In this document: positions 1-5,398 of the stretch, one piece after another
Layout: each line of letters starts with the position of its first letter
Numbering within the stretch: the stretch's first letter is position 1
Origin: an uncultured Spirochaetales bacterium
GTDB lineage: Bacteria > Spirochaetota > Spirochaetia > Treponematales > Treponemataceae
Assembly (NCBI GenBank): GCA_946061495.1
Contig: CAMGSV010000115.1
Coordinates: forward strand, 1 to 7,951
Reading direction: 5' to 3'
DNA: 7,951 bases
The notes under the pieces: generated by a model
What the model saw: only the letters and a program-made list of their open reading frames with translations
The model's database searches: none
Told to the model about the DNA's origin: nothing
Position numbers and translations under genes: made by a program

Positions 1-26
1 CACTATTCCATTTCTCAAAAAAAATC

Positions 27-49
27 GACTTCTAGCCTAAAAGTCTTTT
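27..49. terminator. Probable intrinsic terminator, possibly bidirectional
   Basis: GACTTCTA (27-34) can pair with TAAAAGTC (38-45) around a 3-base GCC loop, with one C/A mismatch on the plus strand. It is followed by TTTT at 46-49 and more Ts after it. On the minus strand the mismatch becomes a G-U pair and the hairpin runs into eight Ts (complement of 17-24). It most likely ends a gene lying just left of the window. The stem is short, so confidence is moderate. Confidence 0.4.
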
Positions 50-268
50 GTGTTTTATGTAAATTTATTTTCCATTTTCTAATCATCATTAAGAAAGTAA
101 GCAAAAGCTATTCAAAGTATTTTTTAATTGTGTTGTTATTGTAAACTAATTGACGCATTTATTTTTTTTATAAGGAATAAATAGTGATATTCATCATTAT
201 TTTCTAAAAGAACACATAGAACTGCTATTAATTCAATAAAAAATGAGTTCATTTTATAGAAAAAACAT
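50..268. other. AT-rich intergenic stretch, no gene seen
   Basis: This stretch is strongly AT-rich, with many A and T runs, unlike the GC-richer coding DNA that follows. I see no credible ORF, RNA gene, repeat or operator in either strand. It is upstream DNA of the mgl operon and may act as an A/T-rich region that supports promoter activity, which is inference only. Confidence 0.6.
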
Positions 269-297
269 TTGACAACTTGCATTCTTGGGTATATAAA
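269..297 (+). promoter_or_regulatory. Sigma-70-type promoter of the mgl operon
   Basis: A perfect -35 box TTGACA (269-274) is followed, after 17 bases, by a -10 box TATAAA (292-297). Transcription would begin near 304, giving a 5' leader of about 70 bases before mglB. No clear activator or repressor operator is visible around it. A TGTGA half-site at 310-314 lacks its symmetric partner, so catabolite control of the CRP type is not supported. Confidence 0.75.
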
Positions 298-362
298 TAA
301 TTATATCGAGTGTGAACGACTATGGGTGGGGTACGTCCTTGCCTGTGGTCAAATCTTTTCGT

Positions 363-367
363 GGAGG
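363..367 (+). promoter_or_regulatory. Ribosome binding site of mglB
   Basis: GGAGG lies 6 bases before the ATG at 374. This fixes the start of mglB at 374. The frame is open further upstream to 269, but a start there would lie inside the -35 box and would hide the signal peptide. Confidence 0.8.
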
Positions 368-373
368 AAAAAT

Positions 374-1573
374 ATGAAAAGAATTGTAGCTGGTGCCTTG
401 GCTTTGGCCTGTATCGGTGGAGCAGCTTTTGCCGGTGGTGCAAAGGATTCTGGAGCAGTTGTATTGAACAAGGATAAGCCCCTTGTGTTCTTCAACCGCC
501 AGCCCTCTGACCCTGTTTCCGGACAGATTGACATGGAGTCAATGAACTGGAACGACAAGACCTACTATGTGGGCTTTGATGCCGCTGGTGGTGGTGCCGT
601 ACAGGGCAAGCTGATTACTGATTATCTTGCCGGTGCTGCCAACCTGGATCGCAATGGTGATGGAATCATCGGATATGTTCTGTGCATTGGTGACGTTGGA
701 CACAACGATTCCAAGGCTCGTACAGAGGGAATCCGCAAGGCTCTGGGAACCTGGGACGGCTCAACAGATCCTGGAAAGGTTAAGGAAGGTTCCGTGACTG
801 TTGGTGGAACAACCTACAAGGTTGTGGAGCTGGAAGGAAAGGCCATGACTGGAACTGACGGTTCAACCTGGAACGCAAACGCTGCCACCGAGGCTATGGG
901 TGGATGGGCAACCAAGTTCGGTACCCAGATTGACATGGTCGTTTCCAACAACGACGGTATGGCCATGGGTTGTCTCCAGGCTTCCAACTATCCCGCCGGT
1001 GTTCCTATCTTCGGATATGATGCCAACGCTGATGCCATCGAGGCTATCGGAGCTGGCAAGCTCTCCGGAACTGTTTCCCAGAACGTGGACGCCCAGGCTG
1101 CTGGTACACTCCAGGTTCTCCGCAACCTGCTGGATGGCCTGACCGGTGCTGACATCTACACCAAGGGATTCTCCGAGCCTGACCAGTGGGGAAACAAGAT
1201 TACTCCCACCGTTGACTATCGCCCCAACGAGAAGGCTGTTATGGCTCAGAACGCTGGTGTAAACAGCGCCAACTGGCAGCAGTACACCGCTGGAACACGT
1301 GACGCTGGTATCAAGCAGTCCCAGGCTCCCAAGAAGAAGGTTCTGCTGACCATCTATAACTCTGCCGACAACTTCCTGTCCTCCTCCTACCTGCCTGCCC
1401 TGCAGTACTATGCTCCTCTGATGGGCATTGACCTGACAGTAGTCCAGGGTGACGGACAGAACGAGTCCAGCTGTCTCGACAAGTTTACTAACCTGAACAA
1501 CTACGATGCCTATGCCATCAACATGGTTAAGACAAACTCTGGTAGGGACTACACTGACAAGCTGAAGTACTAA
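374..1573 (+). CDS. mglB: MglB, circularly permuted glucose/galactose-binding protein
   Basis: This is the extracytoplasmic receptor of an Mgl-type ABC importer, 399 residues long. Residues 1-20 form a signal peptide (AFA before GG). Cys13 in ALAC is a weak lipobox, so a lipoprotein is possible. From memory of E. coli MglB, the order of parts is rotated. Residues 36-316 match the E. coli stretch starting near 'VVFFN' and running to its C-terminus. Residues 321-390 match the E. coli mature N-terminus. Sugar contacts appear conserved across the swap: N41, H110, D112, R116, W166, N193, D216, then Y328, D332 and F334 near the C-terminus. The E. coli N256 position is Q236 or N237. A calcium loop, DRNGDGIIG (92-100), is present, but the Gln that normally closes it is Gly100. 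Codon use is strongly biased, as expected for an abundant protein. It is first in the mglBAC operon. The family is certain; glucose versus galactose preference cannot be read from sequence. Confidence 0.93.
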   Translation: MKRIVAGALALACIGGAAFAGGAKDSGAVVLNKDKPLVFFNRQPSDPVSGQIDMESMNWNDKTYYVGFDAAGGGAVQGKLITDYLAGAANLDRNGDGIIGYVLCIGDVGHNDSKARTEGIRKALGTWDGSTDPGKVKEGSVTVGGTTYKVVELEGKAMTGTDGSTWNANAATEAMGGWATKFGTQIDMVVSNNDGMAMGCLQASNYPAGVPIFGYDANADAIEAIGAGKLSGTVSQNVDAQAAGTLQVLRNLLDGLTGADIYTKGFSEPDQWGNKITPTVDYRPNEKAVMAQNAGVNSANWQQYTAGTRDAGIKQSQAPKKKVLLTIYNSADNFLSSSYLPALQYYAPLMGIDLTVVQGDGQNESSCLDKFTNLNNYDAYAINMVKTNSGRDYTDKLKY

Positions 1574-1586
1574 TTCGCTTGAAGGA

Positions 1587-1620
1587 TGGGGGTATCGGTC
1601 TATCTGGTACCCCCATTTTT
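1587..1620 (+). terminator. Intra-operon terminator/attenuator between mglB and mglA
   Basis: TGGGGGTA (1587-1594) pairs with TACCCCCA (1608-1615) as a perfect 8-base stem around a 13-base loop, followed directly by TTTTT (1616-1620). It begins 13 bases after the mglB stop. Partial termination or 3'-end protection here would make mglB mRNA more abundant than mglA-mglC, which suits a binding protein needed in excess. No clear new promoter is seen in the remaining ~140 bases before mglA. Confidence 0.75.
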
Positions 1621-1757
1621 GTAGTTTTATCTCTACCCAAGTCAGCCATGTCACTTGTGAGGTTTTGCTTCATCAGGGCGTGGTTTTTTTTTGGTTGTCT
1701 GTTGGCTTTGGATTTGTCTTGGAGACGAGTTCTGATTCAGAGGCAGATTGTGAAAGG

Positions 1758-1763
1758 TAGGAG
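1758..1763 (+). promoter_or_regulatory. Ribosome binding site of mglA
   Basis: TAGGAG lies 5 bases before the ATG at 1769, supporting that start. Confidence 0.75.
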
Positions 1764-1768
1764 CACTT

Positions 1769-3262
1769 ATGGATGATATAGTTCTGGAGATTAAGCACCT
1801 GTCGAAGGCTTTTGCAAAGAACAAAGTTCTGGATGGTATTAATCTAACTGTGAAGAAGGGGTCTGTTGTGGGGCTTATGGGTGAGAATGGTGCCGGTAAG
1901 TCTACTATGATGAAATGTTTGTTCGGAATCTACGCCAAGGATGAGGGACAGATTTCATTGGAGGGCAAGCCCATCAATTTCAAGAATCCCAAGGAGGCCT
2001 TGGAGAATGGCGTTGCCATGGTTCACCAGGAGCTGAACCAATGTCTTGACCGTACCGTTGCGGACAACCTCTTTTTGGGACGGTATCCCACTCGGGCTGG
2101 GGTGGTGGATGAGGCTAGAATGCTGACGGAGAGCAACAAGCTTTTTGCCTCCCTGAACATGAACGTCAACCCCAAGACCATCATGCGAACCATGTCTGTG
2201 TCACAGCGGCAGATGGTGGAGATTGCCAAGGCAGTTTCTTATGATGCGAAGATCATCGTATTGGATGAGCCCACCTCCTCCTTGACGGAGCGGGAGGTGA
2301 ACAAGCTCTTTTCCATTGTCAATGACTTGCGGGCCAAGGGCGTTTCCTTTGTCTATATCTCCCACAAGATGGATGAGATCTTCCTGATTTGCGACGAGAT
2401 TGCAGTGCTTCGTGACGGAAAGATGATTCTGGCCAAGCCCACTGGCGAGACTAACATGAACGAGCTGATTGCTGCCATGGTTGGCCGTTCCTTGGACAAG
2501 CGCTTCCCTGATGTGGACAATGTGCCCGGGGAGGATTTCCTTGAGGTTCAGGGACTTACTACAAAGTATGAGCCGGTTATCGAGGATGTTTCCTTCAAGG
2601 TGCGCAAGGGTGAGATTTTTGGCCTCTATGGACTGGTGGGTGCCGGTCGCAGCGAGCTGTTGGAGTCCCTGTTCGGCATTCGCACCATTGCCTCTGGCGA
2701 GATTATTGTGGGTGGCAAGAAGCTGCGGTTCAAGAGCAGCAAGGATGCCATGGACCATAGCTTTGCCCTGGTGACGGAGGAGCGCAAGCTCAACGGAATG
2801 TTCGGCAAGGACACCATTAAATTCAATACCGTCATCACCAATCTTGACGGCTACAAGACCTTCGGTGTTCTTTCCAACCGCAAGATGCAGGAGGCTGCCG
2901 ACCGGGAAATCAAGACCATGCGTACCAAGTGTGTCTCCGCCGATGAGCTTATCAGCGCGTTGAGTGGAGGAAACCAGCAGAAGGTCATCATCGGCAAGTG
3001 GCTGGAGCGCTCTCCTGACGTGTTCCTGCTGGATGAGCCTACACGTGGTATCGATGTTGGTGCCAAGTATGAAATCTACCAGCTGATCATCAACATGGCA
3101 AAGCAGGGGAAGACCATCATCGTGGTTTCCTCCGAGATGCCGGAGATTCTTGGAATCACCAATCGTATTGCGGTTATGTCCAACCACAGGCTGGCGGGCA
3201 TAGTCAACACAAATGAAACTGACCAGGAAGCCCTGTTGCGGCTGTCTGCAAAATATTTATAA
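1769..3262 (+). CDS. mglA: MglA, sugar ABC importer double ATPase
   Basis: This is the cytoplasmic ATPase that powers sugar import through MglC. It is 497 residues, close to the ~506 of E. coli MglA, and has two fused ABC domains as in all sugar importers of the RbsA/MglA group. In the first half I see Walker A GENGAGKST (38-46), Q-loop Gln87, a signature SVSQ (143-146), Walker B ending in D166-E167, and switch His199. In the second half the Walker A is the degenerate GLVGAGRS (288-295) without the P-loop lysine, the signature is LSGGNQ (398-403), Walker B ends in D422-E423, and the switch position is Ser455 instead of His. One intact and one degenerate ATP site is normal for this family. It follows the mglB hairpin and runs almost directly into mglC, whose ribosome binding site overlaps the mglA stop codon. 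Confidence 0.96.
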   Translation: MDDIVLEIKHLSKAFAKNKVLDGINLTVKKGSVVGLMGENGAGKSTMMKCLFGIYAKDEGQISLEGKPINFKNPKEALENGVAMVHQELNQCLDRTVADNLFLGRYPTRAGVVDEARMLTESNKLFASLNMNVNPKTIMRTMSVSQRQMVEIAKAVSYDAKIIVLDEPTSSLTEREVNKLFSIVNDLRAKGVSFVYISHKMDEIFLICDEIAVLRDGKMILAKPTGETNMNELIAAMVGRSLDKRFPDVDNVPGEDFLEVQGLTTKYEPVIEDVSFKVRKGEIFGLYGLVGAGRSELLESLFGIRTIASGEIIVGGKKLRFKSSKDAMDHSFALVTEERKLNGMFGKDTIKFNTVITNLDGYKTFGVLSNRKMQEAADREIKTMRTKCVSADELISALSGGNQQKVIIGKWLERSPDVFLLDEPTRGIDVGAKYEIYQLIINMAKQGKTIIVVSSEMPEILGITNRIAVMSNHRLAGIVNTNETDQEALLRLSAKYL

Positions 3263-3267
3263 GAGGT
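3262..3267 (+). promoter_or_regulatory. Ribosome binding site of mglC overlapping mglA stop
   Basis: AGAGGT begins on the last base of the mglA stop codon (TAA, 3260-3262) and is spaced 5 bases from the mglC ATG at 3273. This suggests translational coupling of the two genes. Confidence 0.7.
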
Positions 3268-3272
3268 AAACC

Positions 3273-4946
3273 ATGGAACAGGTAACAGGAATGATATCTT
3301 CTCCGGAGGATGATGCAAAGTTGCAGCAGTATACCCAGCAGCTGAATGACCTGCGGGTAGATGGCGTGAACAAGGTGCTTTCCCTGCAGCAGGATATTGC
3401 CACCACGAAGAAGAGCAAGCTTATTTCTGCGGATGAGAAGCAGAAGCTCATCGCCAGCTTCAACACGCAGCTGGCTGCCGCCAGGAAGGTGGCCGCCGCC
3501 AATAAGGCGAGTGAGCAGCTGTTGGCAAAGGAGGCGGTGGCCTATAACAATGCTCTCTCCAAGGAATACAAGGAGAAGGTCATTGCCCAGGAGAACAAGA
3601 AGCTGGCTGACTTGAAGGCTGCCTACAATAAGGAGGTGGCAAAGATTAAGGCCGACGCCCAGGCTGAGATCAATGGGCTTTCCAGCCGCTATTCCGGTGA
3701 GGAGCTGAAGGAGGAGGTCAGCGTCAAGAGGTACGAGATGAGGTCCGCCCTCTTTGATGCAAAGAGTCGCTACACTTCTGCCGTGGAGAAGTGCAAGGAC
3801 ACCATGAACCAGGCCTTTATCACCCACGTGCAGAAGAACCGCCACCTCCGCAACGGAAAGACAAACTTGGCAGAGGACATGAGCCTGAGCTTCCGGGACT
3901 ACATCTACAAGTTCAAGTTGTCCAAGTTCTTCCTGGACAATGGATTGTATCTTGCCATCCTGGTGTTCTTCATTGTGTGTATCGTGTTGGCTCCCCTGTC
4001 TGGCAGCGGAAACCTGCTGACATTGCCCAACATTTTCACCATCCTGGAGCAGAGCTCCGTCCGTATGTTCTATGCACTGGGTGTAGCGGGACTGATTCTG
4101 CTGGCTGGTACCGACTTGTCCGTGGGACGAATGGTTGCCATGGGTGCCGTCGTTACCGGACTCATCCTGCACCCCGGCATGAACATTGTGAAATTCTTTG
4201 ACATGGGTCCCTGGGACTTTACCGTCCTGCCCATGGGCGTGCGTGTCATCATGTCACTGGTCATTTCCATCGCCCTCTGCGTGGCATTCAGCTCCTTTGC
4301 CGGATTCTTTACCGCCCGGTTCAAGATTCACCCCTTCATCTCCACCTTGGCCACCCAGCTGATCATCTACGGTCTGCTGTTCTTCGGCACCAGCGGAACT
4401 CCCGTTGGTTCCATCGACGGTGGCATTAAGGATGCGTTGGGTGGACGCTGGATTCTGGGTGTCCTCAACGGCGAGTTGATAACCTTCCCCAAGCTCATCA
4501 TTCCGGCGGTGATTGCCATCATTGTGGCCTGGTTCATCTGGAACAAGACCACCTTCGGAAAGAACATGTACGCTGTGGGTGGAAATGCCGAGGCGGCCAG
4601 CGTCAGTGGTATCAGTGTGTTCAAGGTGACTATGGGTGTGTTCATCATGGCCGGTATCTTCTATGGTTGTGGCGGCTTCTTGGAGGCCTTCAAGGCCAAC
4701 GCCAGTGCGGGAACTGGACAGGGCTACGAGCTTGATGCCATCGCTGCCTGTGTTGTGGGTGGAATTTCCTTCAACGGAGGAATCGGAAAGATTGGCGGTG
4801 CCGTCATCGGTGTCATCATCTTCACCGGCTTGACCTACTGTCTTACCTTCCTGGGAATCGACACCAACCTGCAGTTCGTGTTCAAAGGCTTCATCATCAT
4901 CGCAGCCGTTGCACTGGACAGCGTGAAGTACCTGAAGAAGAAGTAA
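3273..4946 (+). CDS. mglC: MglC, sugar ABC permease with N-terminal helical extension
   Basis: This is the inner-membrane permease of the sugar importer, family BPD_transp_2. It is 557 residues, whereas E. coli MglC is about 336. Residues ~205-557 are the permease: first membrane helix around 225-241, then several more hydrophobic helices. Family motifs include SSVRMFYALGVAGLILLAGT, GGNAEAASVSG (436-446, the loop region expected to face MglA), and YELDAIAACVVGG near the end. Residues 1-205 have no hydrophobic segment or signal peptide. They are rich in Ala, Lys, Glu and Gln with coiled-coil-like spacing, so they should form a long helical, cytoplasmic domain. Its role is unknown: contact with MglA, oligomer formation or a link to another protein are possible. 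The frame is continuous, so this is a fusion or extension and not a frameshift. It is the last gene of the mgl operon. Confidence 0.92.
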   Translation: MEQVTGMISSPEDDAKLQQYTQQLNDLRVDGVNKVLSLQQDIATTKKSKLISADEKQKLIASFNTQLAAARKVAAANKASEQLLAKEAVAYNNALSKEYKEKVIAQENKKLADLKAAYNKEVAKIKADAQAEINGLSSRYSGEELKEEVSVKRYEMRSALFDAKSRYTSAVEKCKDTMNQAFITHVQKNRHLRNGKTNLAEDMSLSFRDYIYKFKLSKFFLDNGLYLAILVFFIVCIVLAPLSGSGNLLTLPNIFTILEQSSVRMFYALGVAGLILLAGTDLSVGRMVAMGAVVTGLILHPGMNIVKFFDMGPWDFTVLPMGVRVIMSLVISIALCVAFSSFAGFFTARFKIHPFISTLATQLIIYGLLFFGTSGTPVGSIDGGIKDALGGRWILGVLNGELITFPKLIIPAVIAIIVAWFIWNKTTFGKNMYAVGGNAEAASVSGISVFKVTMGVFIMAGIFYGCGGFLEAFKANASAGTGQGYELDAIAACVVGGISFNGGIGKIGGAVIGVIIFTGLTYCLTFLGIDTNLQFVFKGFIIIAAVALDSVKYLKKK

Positions 4947-4969
4947 GATTCAGGTGGTTTTGACTACCG

Positions 4970-5002
4970 AAAGGGGTGTGGCTGTAAGGTCACGCCCTTT
5001 TT
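4970..5002 (+). terminator. Intrinsic terminator of the mgl operon
   Basis: AAAGGGGTG (4970-4978) pairs with CACGCCCTTT (4991-5000), leaving one G unpaired (4994), around a 12-base loop. The right arm runs into further Ts. It lies 24 bases after the mglC stop. Confidence 0.75.
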
Positions 5003-5078
5003 AATTGGTTTGTTGTAAGTGTTTTGGGCGTATGTCTATACCTGTTTTACACGTTTTAGCCCAGCTCAAGTTTCTCCA

Positions 5079-5107
5079 TTGACACTACAGCTAAAACTCG
5101 CTATGAT
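5079..5107 (+). promoter_or_regulatory. Strong sigma-70-type promoter of the aroF-tyrA operon
   Basis: A perfect -35 box TTGACA (5079-5084), a 17-base spacer and a -10 box TATGAT (5102-5107, one base from consensus). Transcription should start at about 5113-5115, which is on or next to the ATG of the leader ORF. The 76 bases between the mgl terminator and this promoter hold no feature I recognise. Confidence 0.85.
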
Positions 5108-5113
5108 AGGGAC

Positions 5114-5251
5114 ATGATTTTTTCAGCAGTACGTCTGACAAAGAAGATTTCCTCTACAGTGGCTGCCACGGCAGCGGCAGCCTTGCGTCATGGCTTCACC
5201 GGCTCTTACTTTTATTATTATGGAAATTCTTCTCTTGTACGGGGTGCCTGA
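5114..5251 (+). CDS. Tyrosine/phenylalanine-rich leader peptide of aroF-tyrA
   Basis: This is a 45-codon ORF directly after the promoter, ending in TGA and followed at once by an in-frame TAG. It is basic and Ala-rich at first (AATAAAAL at 17-24). It then has Phe28 and the run Tyr-Phe-Tyr-Tyr-Tyr at residues 32-36 (5207-5221), nine codons before its end. It lies upstream of competing hairpins and a terminator, in front of two tyrosine-pathway genes. That matches a control peptide of ribosome-mediated attenuation: shortage of charged tRNA-Tyr would stall the ribosome in the run. The ATG has no properly spaced Shine-Dalgarno site (AGGG is only 2 bases away), and the predicted transcript starts at the ATG, so translation may be leaderless. 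The peptide itself probably has no other function. No homologue is known to me. Confidence 0.78.
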   Translation: MIFSAVRLTKKISSTVAATAAAALRHGFTGSYFYYYGNSSLVRGA

Positions 5252-5344
5252 TAGGGCAGTGTAGGCTGCCAGTTGGAAAGCCCCACGGGGCTTGACGAGC
5301 TGAGGAAAGGTTCACAGGTCCCGAAAGGGGCTTTTTTTATTTTT
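5241..5344 (+). promoter_or_regulatory. Transcription attenuator of aroF-tyrA with alternative hairpins
   Basis: Five segments can pair in competing ways. Segment 1 is GGGGT (5241-5245), inside the end of the leader ORF. Segment 2 is AAGCCCC (5278-5284). Segment 3 is CGGGGCTT (5286-5293). Segment 4 is AGGTCCCG (5316-5323). Segment 5 is GGGGCTT (5327-5333). Pair 2:3 is a hairpin with a CACG loop; 3:4 is an 8-base antiterminator with two G-U pairs; 4:5 is the terminator. A separate hairpin GGCAG/CTGCC (5255-5259 with 5266-5270) lies between 1 and 2. A ribosome stalled in the Tyr run would leave segment 1 free to bind 2, so that 3 binds 4 and transcription continues. A ribosome reaching the stop codon would cover segment 1, so that 2:3 and the terminator form. 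The pairings are seen; the switching order is inferred. By eye 1:2 looks weaker than 2:3. Confidence 0.7.
5316..5344 (+). terminator. Attenuator terminator upstream of aroF
   Basis: AGGTCCC (5316-5322) pairs with GGGGCTT (5327-5333), including two G-U pairs, around a GAAA tetraloop. The T-run TTTTTTT A TTTTT spans 5332-5344. It lies 55 bases before aroF and after the leader ORF, so it must be read through for aroF-tyrA to be expressed. Confidence 0.85.
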
Positions 5345-5368
5345 AGCTACCATTCCCTGAAGTGATGG

Positions 5369-5390
5369 TTCCCGGAGAGCGGGAAGGAGG
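5369..5390 (+). promoter_or_regulatory. aroF ribosome binding site with overlapping hairpin
   Basis: AAGGAGG (5384-5390) is a near-perfect Shine-Dalgarno site 8 bases before the aroF ATG at 5399. TTCCCG (5369-5374) can pair with CGGGAA (5380-5385) around a GAGAG loop, touching the first two bases of the site. A second TTCCC at 5353-5357 could pair with the same GGGAA. An ATG at 5391 sits directly on the site but opens only a three-codon frame that ends in the ATGA at the aroF start. Confidence 0.6.
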
Positions 5391-5398
5391 ATGAAAAG

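Noticed and set aside
269..373. Upstream extension of the mglB frame
   Set aside because: It would start inside the -35 box. The ATG at 374 has a good ribosome binding site and begins a clear signal peptide.
863..1654. Minus-strand frame opposite mglB (263 codons)
   Set aside because: It is a shadow caused by the strong codon bias of mglB.
1579..1776. Small plus-strand ORF between mglB and mglA
   Set aside because: It runs through the terminator hairpin and over the mglA start, has no ribosome binding site and no recognisable sequence.
2201..3187. Long open frame on the minus strand opposite mglA (328 codons)
   Set aside because: It mirrors the mglA reading frame, has no recognisable domain and lies wholly inside a gene with complete ABC motifs.
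3879..3881. Internal ATG (Met203) as a separate start of the MglC permease core
   Set aside because: The SD-like AGAGG is only 2 bases from it, and the upstream frame is continuous with a well-placed ribosome binding site at 3262-3267.
3204..4172. Long open frame on the minus strand opposite mglC (322 codons)
   Set aside because: It is a shadow of the GC-rich, Lys/Glu/Gln-rich mglC extension, low in complexity with no domain or ribosome binding site.
5190..5264. Alternative-frame ORF starting at ATG 5190, overlapping the leader peptide
   Set aside because: It has no ribosome binding site, no codon run relevant to the pathway, and ends within a hairpin loop. The Tyr-rich frame explains the arrangement better.
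5114..5398. T-box or other riboswitch upstream of aroF
   Set aside because: I could not find a T-box consensus sequence or specifier-loop arrangement, nor a known aptamer core. The leader-ORF attenuator accounts for the hairpins.
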